A stretch of DNA of 53,160 nt from Brachionus koreanus (lineage: Eukaryota > Rotifera > Eurotatoria > Ploima > Brachionidae): the NCBI GenBank assembly GCA_016987375.1, contig PJRA01000519.1, positions 1,065,489 through 1,118,648 on the forward strand, given 5' to 3'. How positions within the stretch are numbered: the first letter of the stretch is position 1; every line of letters begins with the position of its first letter. Position numbers and translations under genes: made by a program. A model generated the notes under the pieces. That model was given only the letters and a program-made list of their open reading frames with translations, searched no databases and was not told the origin of the DNA. This document shows positions 18,363 to 29,859 of this stretch, piece by piece.

Positions 18363-19339
18363 GGGTCAACCCGAAAGTGTGATCACATGATCACAGTTTT
18401 GGTGATCTACTCATGATCACAGGGTTCGTGATCTTTCATGATCACAAAAAGGCTGATCACAAAATTTGTGAACATTAATTTTAAAAACTTGTTCACAAAA
18501 TTTAGCAAATGATTTTAAGTTGTTCTATCGATAATAAAAAGAATAGTCTAGTAACTTTTTGATTCAAATCAAAATTGTATGCTTTTAAAATACTTTGTTA
18601 AGAAACAACGCTTGTTTATATTGAATTTGTCATAAATATTCTTCTTTTGAAATAAATATATACTCTTAAAAATTGAAGCTTTTCAAATTAAAATTACAAA
18701 ATGAAAATTGAAGAAACTGAAGAGTTTAAGATTTTTGAAAAACTTAAAAAGTTTGGCTTAGTATTCTCAAAACAAAAGTGTGAAAAATCCAATTGTCCAA
18801 AACATGGATGTGATCTAGATTTGAAAATACGAAAAAGAACAGCGAATTCTGATAATCATATTTTATCGTGGCGTTGTTCGCGTTGCGGAACTTACAAATC
18901 TGTACTTGATGGCTCGTTCTTTTCGTTATTTAAGAAACCGGCCAAATTAGTTTTAGCGCTGATAAAATACTGGTCTGCACAATTAACAATTAGCAAAACT
19001 CAGTCAATGATGGAACTGAATTTCAATCAAAAGTTGAGTGAAGACATGATTGGATGAGAAAGGTGTAAAATTACACATGTCGAAAAAACACTGAATTTAT
19101 TTATTTAGACTATTGATTGCTTTGAGTAATTCTTAATTTTTTTTTAGAAATTTTTTTGATCACATTTTTTAATAAATGATCACAAAACCATAATTATTTT
19201 TTATTTGATAAAAAAATTAAAAATTAATGTTCAAAAATTTTGTGATCAGCCTTTTTGTGATCATGAAAGATCACGAACCCTGTGATCATGAGTAGATCAC
19301 CAAAACTGTGATCATGTGATCACACTTTCGGGTTGACCC
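18363..19339. mobile_element. Merlin-type DNA transposon, non-autonomous (977 bp)
   Basis: The ends are exact inverted copies starting GGGTCAACCCGAAAGTGTGA; the terminal repeats run about 120 bases with one visible mismatch. The 8 bases GGAAAAAG are directly repeated on either side (18355-18362 and 19340-19347), a perfect target duplication. Merlin elements are known for 8-9-bp duplications and an IS1016-like transposase, and the internal ORF fits that family. The terminal repeats are packed with TGATCA/GTGATC sub-repeats. Only the N-terminal part of a transposase is present, so mobility would need help in trans. Confidence 0.85.
18701..19057 (+). CDS. Merlin transposase N-terminal zinc-ribbon ORF
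   Basis: An ATG-started 118-residue ORF lies inside the terminal inverted repeats. It has a cysteine array (CEKSNCPKHGC, then WRCSRCG about 33 residues later) consistent with a zinc ribbon, followed by SFFSLFKK and the start of a helical region (LIKYWSAQL). This matches the N-terminus of IS1595-type/ISXO2-like transposases. The DDE catalytic domain, normally about 150 more residues, is missing and the rest of the element is AT-rich non-coding. The ORF could make a DNA-binding-only protein, possibly a repressor of related elements; that is inference. A relative is at 444-689. Confidence 0.7.
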   Translation: MKIEETEEFKIFEKLKKFGLVFSKQKCEKSNCPKHGCDLDLKIRKRTANSDNHILSWRCSRCGTYKSVLDGSFFSLFKKPAKLVLALIKYWSAQLTISKTQSMMELNFNQKLSEDMIG

Positions 19340-19347
19340 GGAAAAAG

Positions 19348-20722
19348 TATATGAATACAATATCAAAAAAATATTAAAAATAAATTGCAAAGATTTTGCA
19401 CCGAATAAATAATTTCTGGAAAAAAATTATTTTAATTTTAAATTTTTATTTTGTTTTATGTTCCAAAATTCACAATGCCAACTGTGATTTATAAAAATGA
19501 ATTAAAATTTAATTGCGTATTTAAAATGTGTTATCATTTTTGAAAAATGTAATTTGATCAAAAATTTTAATTTTCCAAAGATTGAGTAAAAATTTGCATC
19601 TTTGAGCAAATATAAAGATCTTTTTAAGCATATTGTAGACATTTCATATGACTAAACCACATGACTTATTAGATTTTCAAAAATTGAATGAAAGAGATTT
19701 GAGCTTAAGAATTATATAACTTAATTCAGCACACACATGCGTTCTCTAAATGATTAATTCATTCAAACATTTTAAAGCGTTCCTTTCTTGAGCTTTCATT
19801 GTCACTACAAATAATAGAAACTATTCACATATTTGAGATATAATTCAATAAACAGTTTTAACAACAAGTGTACTGGTTACAATATGTTAAAGGGCCCAAA
19901 AATTTGCTCGATTGAGTTAAATCAGCTGATACATTTTGCAACAATCTATTTTATTTTTACACTTTGTTTTTTGGTCTAAATTCACAATGCCTTTGTCATA
20001 TTTGAGTAAATATTTAAAGTTGGTTGATAAAATTACTTATTGATAGAACAAAACATGTTCAATTTAAAATAATACCATAAAATATACCATTGAATAAAAT
20101 TGCAATAAATAGATAAAATTTCAAATTGCTAGTTTGGAGTGACATATAAAGCTTATAAAATTCCTCATTCACTGCAAATACATACCTATCAGGCATACCA
20201 AAAATCGTTGAAATTCCTTAAAGTAAGCCAGTAGATAATGCTTGAAATTTCCTAATTCTTTAAAATTAAATATTCAATTTAATTCCATTTTAAAACATTT
20301 CAAATAAACTAATGATTTTGCTTAATTTTTTAAAAATTTTTATTATTTAAGTCTCATCTTCTTAGCTTTTTTAGTATAAGATACATTTCAAAATCACATC
20401 ATCTTAATAATTTTTTTATTAAACTCTTAAAATCCTATTTAAATTTTCAAAAAATTATTCTTGAACAATTATTTATAAATTTAATTTTTGCAACGATTTC
20501 TTCATAAATAATTGATAAATTTTGGAATTGTGGCTTTTTTTCCATTCGATCTTTTCAATCCTAAAATTTTTTTCTGAGTAAAAACGAAATATCTCTGAGC
20601 CAAGTTACAATAGATATTTCGAATTTTTTTAAAAGAATTAAAACACTAAAATTGCATTTGAGTCTACAAGAACAGAAATTCCAAAATAGACTTATTTATT
20701 GCATACAAAATATCATGATTAC
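19348..20722. other. Non-coding region upstream of fucosyltransferase 1
   Basis: No gene seen. It contains the second copy of the dispersed repeat (19503-19570). The rest is AT-rich. Confidence 0.5.
19503..19570. repeat. Dispersed repeat, copy 2
   Basis: Matches 1704-1772 in the same orientation with a few mismatches. Confidence 0.5.
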
Positions 20723-20742
20723 TAAAGCATACAATTCAAATT
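20723..20742 (+). promoter_or_regulatory. Shared upstream block before fucosyltransferase 1
   Basis: Identical over 20 bases to the block before PV copies B and C, and followed by ATATAAATT. It lies 214-233 bases before the ATG at 20956. Confidence 0.45.
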
Positions 20743-20955
20743 ATATAAATTTTATCTTAAATTTAACAAATTAAAATAAAAAATAATCAAAAATAAATTA
20801 TCAAGATAAAAATAGTCTCCTTTGGTTGTTGTAATAATTTCAAATACTTTTCATGTCCAGTAAAAATAATATTTTTTTTAGATAATTTGAAAAAAAAAAA
20901 GATTTTTTTAAATTGCAATAATTTCCATTATTCAAAGTAATAAATAATTAGCAAA

Positions 20956-22346
20956 ATGAGAAAATTAAAGCTATACATTCTTGTCTTAATTGTTTGTTTC
21001 GTTTTTTCATTATTTTATCTTAATTTGAACAAGATAGATGAAAACCATAAGAATAATGAATACAAAATTTATAAAAAGAAGTCAAAAAGTAGTGAAAAAT
21101 ACAAAATAGAACAAAATAATGTGAATGATGACAGCTCGATTTTTGCTGATGTTATCGAGAGGGGCAAAAATTTTGATAATGCTATTTTTAAAGGTTTGGA
21201 TTATCAAAAATCAAAATTGATAATAAACCGACATGTAAATGTTGATCTTTTAAATAACAATTCACGAACCCCCATAATTTTGTTGTGGACACCTTATTCT
21301 AAATTAGAAGATTTTGGTTTTGGTCTTGGAAAAAAGGAACCATTTATTGATCATAGTTGTTCAGTTTTCAATTGTGAAGTAACAAACGATAAGACTAGAT
21401 TAGATGAATCAGATATGCTCATTTTTCATGGAAGACTTAATTTTACTTTTCCAAATTATAGACGAAAAAATCAACTATGGGTATTCAGTGAATTCGAGCC
21501 ACCAACAAAATCACCAAATTATACAAAGTTTAATAACATATTCAACTATACTTTCACATATAGATTAGATTCTGATTTTTCCAGATTTAGTGGAAATGGA
21601 TACACCAAACTTCAATGGGGCAATAATCCAGACTTTGATGAAAATAAAGATTTTTACAAAGACAAAACAAAATTTGCCGCTGCTGTTATATCGCACTGCG
21701 GAGCGCATAGCAACAGAGATATTTATATTGAAAAATTAAGAGAATTTGTTCCAGTGGATGTATATGGCAAATGTGGCATTGAATGTATTGATAAATTTAG
21801 TAGAACGTCAAAATGTAAACAGCATTTAAGCAAAAAATACAAATTTTTTCTTTCATTTGAAAATTCAATATGCAAAGACTATATAACAGAAAAATTCTTT
21901 CAAGTTATACGCCTGAATATAATTCCGGTTGTGTTAGGTGGCGGTCATTATGATTTTTTTGTAAGTAAAATATAAGTAATCTAGGCAGTAAAAGAAATTA
22001 TTGAAAAATGTTTTTTTATAAAACTTTATATCGAAAAAAAAGTTTTTCAATTTTATAATTCTAATTTTTTTAGGTTCCAAGATCAGCTTATATAAATGCT
22101 CTTGATTTCAAAAGTCCAAAAGAACTTGCCAAATATTTGAAATACTTAGACGGAAACAAAACTGCATATAACTCATATTTTAAGTGGAAAAAAAATGCAA
22201 TTTTTAAAGCAAATCCTGGCGCGAATCAATTTTGTGAAATGTGTCAAATGTTAAATTTAAAAAATTTTGTTCCATTGCGCCAGAATATAATAGAAAATCT
22301 TGGAGAATTTTGGGGTCTTCAAAATTGTGTTCAAATAAAATTTTAA
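20956..22346 (+). CDS. Alpha-1,3-fucosyltransferase (GT10), copy 1
   Basis: Exon 1 is 20956-21960 and exon 2 is 22074-22346, joined in phase 0 over a 113-base GTAAGT..TTTAG intron; 425 residues. The product is a type II Golgi membrane enzyme: a short cytoplasmic tail, one membrane helix (about residues 6-24), a charged stem, then the catalytic domain. The GT10 signature is clear: VDVYGKCG near residue 270, then LSFENSICKDYITEKFF near 298-314 and IIPVVLG just after, which bind GDP-fucose in this family. Such enzymes transfer fucose to GlcNAc on N-glycan cores or antennae; the exact acceptor cannot be told. The C-terminal exon resembles copy 2 far more than the stem does. The ATG directly precedes the membrane anchor. 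Confidence 0.92.
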
Positions 22347-23569
22347 ATTAATAACTTTTCCTTATTTTAAATAAATTAAGACATCTAAAAAAAATTTTTT
22401 TTAATTATTTGAAACTTATTTCATGTAATCTATGGTGATTCAGTCTCGTAATCAATTTTATAAACCAAAAGAAGAAAAATTTTCAAATTGTTAAAAAGTA
22501 ATTATTCCTTAAAGTCCACTTGCTGTATTTTATTCTTATTTTTTTTGTTTTAGTATAAAATATTTTGCACAGACACAATAAATTTTACTGATATTTGTAA
22601 AGTGTGAAAAAAAATGATGCTATAATTTTCCATTATTTTTTAAATTAGAAATCGCTTACAAAATTATTTTCCCACTCCTCTTTCTTCTTTTATTCGCAAT
22701 GAACCTAATCATTTCTTTTATCGTATCATCAAAAATTGAAAAAGGTCTCCATTAAATTAAATTAATTTTTTCTTTATACTATTTACATTTCCAATATCTA
22801 CCACAAACAGTTATTTTAACTCAAATTTGATGCTTGCTTTATCGCAAACTGATTAACTTTCAAATATTCAAAATATTATTTTAATTTCTCCAATGCTTTC
22901 GATATTTTTTTAGATTTTGCTGAGTTTCACATATAAAATTAGGTTTTATTTATTTTTTCCAATTATTTATTAAATTCAAAAAATGAGTGAAAATCTAGAT
23001 TAAGAAAAAAATTTAAAATTAAAAATATTTTGTAAGTAAAAAAAGGTGGCAATAACCAAAGAGTGAAAAAGATCGCTTAGATCGCAATAAGAACAAATTT
23101 TTCAGTTTAAAGCAAAAATTTTAGTCATTCCTTTATGAGAAAAAACTAATACACTTATAAAAAAATAAATATTTGAATTTTTTTCAGATGATAGATTAAT
23201 GCATTGCATATTGAAAAGAGAAAAAAAGATTGAGTTGGTTCAAAATTTAAAAATAGCTTCTAAATTGATCAGGAAAACCTATTATTTTCAACGAGTTTTG
23301 TTATGCCAGGTAAGTATGCGTTTGCAATGGTAAGAGAATTTTATTATCTTTAAAAATCACTTAAAACTAACATTCCGAACTAACAATTTAAATTTGTTAG
23401 TTCGATAAGCAATTTAATGCTACTTTGTTACAATTTTATACTTAAGGTTTTTTTACCATTGTTAAAAATTAGACCAACTTTTTATTCAATTATTTTAGCA
23501 TAAAATTTAAAATGCCCCTCTTATTATCGTTAGACTTAACTTTAGTCCCTTAATCAAAAGTATACTGTA

Positions 23570-23810
23570 AGTCTGTTTAGGATAGACTGGCCTGAGACAT
23601 TGTCGAATGCTGACTTATACAAAAGACAAAATTCAGAGCCATTAAGTCAATGAATTAGGAACAATAAATTGCGAAATTCTTGTACTTAGAATGAAAGAAA
23701 AAATGATACCAAAAAGGTCCTCAGTGAATACCCCAAGAGCTACATAAGGCAGGAAGACCAGCAGTAAAATGGAGGTCAACATTTCGAAAGAGCATATCGA
23801 AATGAAAATG
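23570..23810 (+). pseudogene. LINE C-terminal fragment (RTE-like)
   Basis: The sequence reads RIDWPETLSNADL, then after stops and frameshifts a CTLRMKEKMIPK block and GRPAVKWRSTF. It is the same order and family as 7990-8325 (-). Degenerate. Confidence 0.6.
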
Positions 23811-24238
23811 ACATTAGGAGAAGCATAAGTAAAAGCAAAAGATCGACTTTAAGGAAAGTTAAAAATAATGAACAATAAGGATTGAATAACGAAAAAAAAT
23901 CATAAAGAGCCTTAAGAAATAGATTTCATAAGTTAATAACTGTATGAGGTCAAATTTTGAAGGCTTAAATTTTAGCTACATAAAAAAAATTGATAATATT
24001 TAATAAGCCATTCTAAAGATAGGAGAATTAAGAAAAGTTTCAAGACACTAAAACACATAAAATTTGATTTAATCTATAATTTTGTTAATTTTTTTGTAGA
24101 CAACGTAGTGTAAAAAATCAAAACTATTAAAAAATTTAAATATCGAAATAATTTATTTTCAAATATAATTTAAAAAAATATTGAGGTTGAATACAGTTTT
24201 TAACATTAAAAATTCTAGTCTGCAACCATTTGTATTAC

Positions 24239-24258
24239 TATAGCATACAAGTTAAATT
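24239..24258 (+). promoter_or_regulatory. Diverged shared block before fucosyltransferase 2
   Basis: TATAGCATACAAGTTAAATT differs at three positions from the 20-base block before fucosyltransferase 1. It lies about 310-330 bases before the ATG at 24567. Confidence 0.35.
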
Positions 24259-24566
24259 GTAACAAAAAATTAATCAATAATCAAAAAAATACTCAACAAC
24301 GAAATATCAAATGTTAGAAATCAAACTAAATAAGTCGGACAAAAATTTTCAATTTTGTTTTTGGCAATGCAAGAAGTCTACAAAAATGAATTGGGTTTTA
24401 ATTAAATTCTTTCAGAATAAGTTAACCATGAGAAAAGTTGTGTTCAAATTCTCTAAGTGGAAGAAGAATTTTTTGAATTAAATTTTAATAAAAATTAAAA
24501 AAAAATTTAGACTAAATTAAAAAAAAAACATCAGAAAAGGAATTTTGATAGAAAAATTTTTAAAAA

Positions 24567-25921
24567 ATGGAAATGTTAAAGTTAATATTTTCGACCTTAG
24601 TAGTTTTTATAATATTTTCATTGTTTTATTTAAATTTGGAAAAAAATAATACAAAAGAAATGGTTGAGCGAATTAAAATAAATGATAAAAAAACAGATGA
24701 AAAATGCAAAAATAATATGGAAGCTGGTAGCTCAACAAATGGAGATTTTGCAAACAATTTTGAAAATGATCAAAAAAGAATTGATTATCAAAAATATGAT
24801 TTGATTATAAACCGATATATTGATGTTGACCGTTTAAATAAAAATCCACGAATACCCAAAATATTAATGTGGACTCCTTTTTCAAAAAGAAATAGGCCTA
24901 TATTTCCGTTAGGAAAAATTGATCCATTTATTAGAGCAAAATGTCCTGTTTACAATTGTGAATTAATAATGGACAATTCAAAGTTAAATGAATCAGATAT
25001 GGTCATTTTTCAAGCGAGAAATGTTATCACATTTCCCAGTTTTAGACCAAAAAATCAACTATGGGTATTTAGAGAAACCGAACCACCGACCCAATCACCA
25101 AATTATACAAAATTAAATAACATATTTAATTATACTTTCACATATAGATTAGACTCTGATTTTTCCAGATTTAGTGGAAATGGATACACAAAAATTCAAT
25201 GGGGCAATAATCCAGACTTTGATGAAAATAAAGATTTTTTAAAAGGCAAAACAAAATTTGCCGTTGCTGTTATATCGCATTGCGGAGCGCATAGTAACAG
25301 AGATATTTATATTGAAAAATTAAGAGAATTTGTTCCAGTGGATGTATATGGCAAATGTGGCATTGAATGTATTGACAAATATACTACCGTAAATTCTCAG
25401 TGTAAAAAGATGCTTAGCCAACAATACAAATTTTATCTTTCATTTGAAAATTCAATATGCAAAGACTATATTACAGAAAAATTTTTTCAAATATTACCCT
25501 TAGATATAATTCCTGTTGTGTTAGGAGGCGGTCATTATGATTTATTTGTAAGTAAAATAAAACATAAATTTATCCCCCGCAAAATTTTCGATAAAAAACT
25601 TTATATCGAAAAAAAAGTTTTTCAATTTTATAATTCTAATTTTTTTAGGTTCCAAGATCAGCTTATATAAATGCTCTTGATTTCAAAAGTCCAAAAGAAC
25701 TTGCCAAATATTTGAAATACTTAGACGGAAACAAAACTGCATATAACTCATATTTTAAGTGGAAAAAAAATGCAATTTTTAAAGCAAATCCTGGCGCGAA
25801 TCAATTTTGTGATATTTGTCAAATGTTAAATTTGCATAGTCTTGCTCCTATTCGCCAAAATATAATAGGAAATCTTGGAGAATTTTGGGGTCTTCAAAAT
25901 TGTGTTCAAATAAAATTTTAA
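24567..25921 (+). CDS. Alpha-1,3-fucosyltransferase (GT10), copy 2
   Basis: Exon 1 is 24567-25547 and exon 2 is 25649-25921, phase 0, with a 101-base GTAAGT..TTTAG intron; 417 residues. It has a type II membrane anchor at about residues 5-23 and a stem that differs strongly from copy 1. The catalytic domain is almost the same: VDVYGKCG, YLSFENSICKDYITEKFF and IIPVVLG. Differences from copy 1 cluster after GIECIDK (TTVNSQCKKML) and in FCDICQMLNLHSLAP. The last 60 or so bases of the intron match copy 1 exactly, suggesting gene conversion. Expected to add fucose to GlcNAc of Golgi glycoproteins; acceptor unknown. Confidence 0.92.
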
Positions 25922-26169
25922 AACAATCATTGTTCCTTTATATCTTTTCGTGACTACACATTCATTGTCCCAATAATTTCTAAAATTAATCATTTACTAA
26001 TATTCATCTATTTATTTTAGCATTTGCTAATTAGGTATTACTATTATGTACTTTTGACATATTAAGTATAATAGTTAATACTACTATTATGTATCCATCT
26101 CGAAACTCAGTTTACTCTTTTGTAAGACAAATCTTGAGCATTATTTGTTAGAATAAACTAAGCTCAAAC

Positions 26170-26574
26170 GTGTTTGTCAATGAGATAAAATCGGAAAAGC
26201 CTTATTCTGAAGGTAGTGACAAACTAATTACAAACCCATCCACTTCAAAAACTGATACTAAAAAGAAAACAAGCAACGATTCAAAAAATTCGGAAAAAAA
26301 CTTGTCAACTTTATATCAAAAATTAAACAAACATGTAAGCCAAGTGAAACAATACTGTTCAAATTTGATAAAAAAGATCCAAACATGGAGAAATATACGT
26401 CATGATAAAATCAGCCGTTATAATAACTGCTATAATTGGCAACTTAACAAAAAGCGTTTTAAGAAGAATTTTTGCAGAAACAATAGGGATACTAATGATT
26501 GTGCAATCAATTCTAATGGTCAACAACTAAATTATCCGGAACCCGTTCTTTGGTGCTCATCTTCCCAAACATAA
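26170..26574 (+). CDS. Unrecognised basic ORF, left-arm copy
   Basis: A 134-codon open frame whose first codon is GTG; no in-frame ATG exists, so it is either an exon or a fragment. It is lysine/asparagine/serine-rich, with a middle segment that could be helical (LYQKLNKHVSQVKQYCSNLI) and an Asn-rich C-terminus. No known domain is visible. Its 3' end overlaps, on the opposite strand, the RNase H-proximal end of the Ty3/gypsy remnant. It may belong to a retroelement or be a chance frame. An exact copy lies at 30042-30446 (-). Confidence 0.25.
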   Translation: MFVNEIKSEKPYSEGSDKLITNPSTSKTDTKKKTSNDSKNSEKNLSTLYQKLNKHVSQVKQYCSNLIKKIQTWRNIRHDKISRYNNCYNWQLNKKRFKKNFCRNNRDTNDCAINSNGQQLNYPEPVLWCSSSQT

Positions 26575-27600
26575 TCAGAAGTTTCACGCGTCAAATCATA
26601 TAGACATGTCGCAATACTAGCAAGGCCTTCTATAAATTTACGATAGTATCCACATAATCCCAAGAAAGTTCTTAAATCAGCTTAATTCTTCGGTAGAACA
26701 ATTTCTAGAATAGCTTTTACTTTTTGTGGATCTGGGGTAATTCCAGCAGCAGTCACCTTATGTCCCAGAAAAATTGAATCTTTTCTACAAAAAGAACATT
26801 TTGATCTTTTAGTTTTCAAGTTATATTCTTTCATCCTATCGAAAACCAACCTTAAATGCTCAACATGCTCCTCTAATATTCTTGAAAAAATGATTATGTC
26901 ATCAAGATAAATTAAACAACAAAGCCACTTCAAGCCTGTAGATACAATGTCCATATACCTTTGAAAAAGAGCAAGAGCGTTTGTCAATCCAAAAGGCATT
27001 ACCTGAAACTCCTACAGCCTTGCATGACTTATAAATGCAGTCTTTTCTTTATCCTGAGTGGCTACAGGGTTTTGGTAAAAACTAGTTGTTAAATCCAATG
27101 TGGGAAAAGAAACTACAGTTTCTTAGGCTATTTAGAGTATCATCAATCCTTGGTAATGCATACACATCCTTCTTTGTCAGATTATTAAACTTGCCATAGT
27201 CTACACAAAACCCTATTAACCATCCTTTTTATTTACTAGTGTGACGGGAGACGCCCAAGGACTACGTGAAGGTTTTATAATATTCTTATCTAATATATCC
27301 TTTACATGTTTATCAATGACCTGTTTCTCTCTTATACCCACTCTTCTGGAAGCATATTTCACTGGATTGTTTGTCTCCGTATTTATATTATGAACTACCC
27401 CCCTTAGCAGAACCTGGAGTTCATTTATTGCAATTGATTTTACACGTTTAACTTGTTTCTTTGATGTTTCGTTGATAAACTTACAATATCTAAGATAATT
27501 TAATAGTGTATTATCTTCCCATGGATCTAAAAATATTTTTCTTTCTTCTTTATCATTTATTTTATTAAGCAAAACTGGTCGGCTTAATAGTCATCATCAT
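26532..27600 (-). pseudogene. Ty3/gypsy reverse transcriptase fragment
   Basis: Reading 27600 to 26532 on the minus strand: a KPSRSPWASPVTLVNKKDG block, CVDYGKFNNLTKKD and LPRIDDTLN; then, after frameshifts and a short loss, MPFGLTNALALFQRYMD, the catalytic LIYLDDIIIFS, FLGHKV and LGLCGYYRKFIEG leading toward RNase H. This is the normal Ty3/gypsy order. Stops and frameshifts (one stop in LPKN*ADLR) make it dead. Its RNase H end is included in the left arm of the large inverted repeat and is copied at 29860-30084. Confidence 0.85.
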
Positions 27601-27884
27601 TATGGAGTCTCCCTTTACTATGCACTATTTCAAAGTCATTTTTTGACAAATAAATGCCAAACCACCCATTGGATCTTTGATTTTCATTAGATATGTAAGT
27701 GCGCTGTGGATAGTTTCCAAAATAAATTGTAAACCAATTAAAAAGTTACGAAATTCTTTAATTCCGGTTTTGATTTTAAATTTGGTTTCTTTATTCTTTA
27801 TATAACCAATTTTAAGTGAATGAAATGATATTTTATGTTAACAGAAAATACACATAAATCATTAATTTAAATCATTAATAATAA

Positions 27885-28220
27885 CTAATTCCTGATCACC
27901 TTGAATTTGGTGTATGATTGGCGAATGTTAATCGCATTTGTAACTTCCATTGGAATCATATTAAATGCTATTTTGCGTGTTTCATCGCTAAAAGGTGTAT
28001 ATTTTTTTGACCCTTCTTCGATGTTAATATGAAAAAATCCTAATTTTGCATCACATGTGCTAAATATTTTTGTCATTTCATAGCCTATGCAATAGTTCAA
28101 CTCGTGGTATCGGCCAATTACTCTAACTCAAGTTTATCGAACTCCTTAAAATCGATTACAGGCCTAAATCCTCCGTCTTTTTTCTTCACTATTAAGAATG
28201 GTGAACGAAAAGGAATCTGA
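27885..28220 (-). pseudogene. Second Ty3/gypsy reverse transcriptase fragment
   Basis: On the minus strand, PFRSPFLIVKKKDGGFRPVI, a stop, then KIFSTCDAKLGFFHINIEEG and a degenerate MIPMEVTNA where MPFGLxNA is expected. This covers the same part of the enzyme as the neighbouring fragment, so it comes from a different copy. Truncated before the YLDD motif. Confidence 0.75.
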
Positions 28221-28329
28221 AATTCATATAATAAAAAGGAACTTTTGTGTAATTTTTACATGAAATGGATGACGAGATTTAGTTATTGAATGTGAAATAA
28301 GCCACAATAAATCAATCAAGTTCCCAAGA

Positions 28330-28920
28330 AAAATCATAGTTCAGTTATTTTTGATTTTATCCATCATTGAGCTAAATGTAAGTTTTAAGTCAAGCGTAAT
28401 CCCTAAGAACATAATTTTTTCTTCACGAATTAAGTTGTTATTGTAAATTCTATGGTGTTAGTTAATTTAGGATTTTGTTCTCTTTTCAAAGATTATGTAT
28501 CATGACTTTTCAAAAGAAACTTTAATTTTCCATTTGAAAAGTCATTTCTCAACTTCGTTAAGATATTTATTTGTCGTTTTTTCGAGATTTCCTTTCTTAT
28601 TAAAAATGAAAAATGTTGCCAAATCGTTCAGATGTCCCTCATGTAAAACTCTGTCAAAAGCTTTAGAAATTTCGGAATAAACACAACAGACCATTTATGA
28701 TTCTACTCCTTTTTGAAAAGGAAAGTAAAGACTGTCTGCCGTTCGCATTTTTTCCTAAATCCTGACTGCTCGTTAATTAGCAAGTAATTTTTAGTAAGAA
28801 AATTAAAATTTCTTGAGTTAACAATCCATTCAAGTAATTTCCCGAGACAACTTGTCATACTGAAAGGACGATAGTTTGAAAGGTCTTGAGATAAGAAAGT
28901 TTTCTTTGGTATCATTGTTA
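28330..28920 (-). pseudogene. LINE reverse transcriptase fragment
   Basis: On the minus strand: IPKK and DLSNYRPFSMTSCLGKLLE, INEQSGFRKKCERQT, then in shifted frames ISKAFDRVLHEGHL and, after loss of the catalytic core, FLGITLDLKLTF. Motif order is that of Jockey/CR1-like LINEs. Many stops. Confidence 0.75.
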
Positions 28921-29329
28921 AAAAAGCAATTTTCCATAAAGAAATTGTAAGAAAAAGAGAAGAGTTAAAAAGAAAAATTAATTATGCAACTAGCTTATCA
29001 ATGACGAATGGTCTTATAAATAAAAAAAAAAAGGGGACAAGATAGTTTTTAAAATAGGAGCGACTATGTCAATAATAGAAGAAGACTGTGCAAAGTTAGA
29101 TTTGCTGATGAAAGGTTAGTTGATGTATTTTGGAGAACAGAGCCTTTAGAAATAAATGTTAATGGAATAAAATGCGAATAATAAAGAAAAATAAGAAAAA
29201 TATGTATAAGGAATGAAAGATATTTAACCAGACATCATTCAGCATTTTGTAGTCAAATTACAAGATGAAATCAGTATTGTTATTGTATGAGGATTAGATG
29301 GAACCTTAGAAGGTTAAAAAGGAACAAAA
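28921..29329. other. No gene recognised
   Basis: A short coding-like stretch near 29089-29180 (+; VRFADERLVDVFWRTEPLEI) has no family I recognise. The rest is AT-rich. Confidence 0.3.
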
Positions 29330-29859
29330 TTAAATAAGAATAAAATACAGCAAGTGGACTTTAAGGAATAATTACTTTTAAACAATTTGAAAATTTTTCT
29401 TCTTTTGGTTTAAAAAATTGATTACGAGACTGAATCATCATAGATTACATAAAATAAGTTTCAAATAATTAAAAAGAATTTTTTTGAGATGTCTTAATTT
29501 ATTTAAAATAAGGAAAAATTATTAATTTAAAAATTCATTTGAACACAATTTTGAAGACCCCAAAATTCTCCAAGATTTCCTATTATATTGTGGCGCAATG
29601 GAACAAAATTGATTCGCGCCAGGATTTGCTTTAAAAATTGCATTTTTTTTCCACTAAAAAAATTGAGTTATATGCAGTTTTGTTTCCGTCTAAGTATTTC
29701 TAAGAATTTTTCTGTTATAAAGTCTTTGCATATTGAATTTTCAAATGAAAGATAAAATTTGTATTTTTTGCTTAAATGCTGTTTACTTTTTGACGTTCTA
29801 CTAAATTTATCAATACACTCAATGCCACATTTGCCATATACATCAACTGGAACAAATTT
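29330..29859 (-). pseudogene. Fucosyltransferase pseudogene (copy 4) with its 3' flank
   Basis: The minus strand reads FVPVDVYGKCGIECIDKFSR and LSFENSICKDFITEKF, then jumps directly to KYLDGNKTAYNS of exon 2, so the end of exon 1, the intron and the start of exon 2 are deleted. A second deletion of about 35 bases removed the FCEMCQMLNL segment between two TTTTGT repeats. The N-terminal two thirds are missing, cut off at 29859 where the inverted repeat begins. The 3' flank (29330-29530) matches the 3' flank of copy 1 in inverse. Confidence 0.85.

Larger units (their letters stand above)
22347..24566. other. Intergenic region between fucosyltransferases 1 and 2
   Basis: The first 200 bases (22347-22550) recur in inverse at about 29330-29530 behind the fucosyltransferase pseudogene. 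A LINE scrap lies at 23570-23810 and a diverged shared block at 24239-24258. No other gene is visible. Confidence 0.6.
24555..26756. repeat. Inverted repeat, left arm (fucosyltransferase 2)
   Basis: Paired with 29860-32061 so that coordinates sum to 56616. The arm is 2202 bases, and identical wherever compared. It begins 12 bases before the ATG of copy 2 and ends inside Ty3/gypsy reverse-transcriptase sequence. The spacer is 3.1 kb. Confidence 0.9.

Noticed and set aside
26038..26170. Possible LTR of the Ty3/gypsy element
   Set aside because: Short repeated TACTATTATGTA motifs are present, but no second copy, TG..CA ends or primer-binding site could be found.
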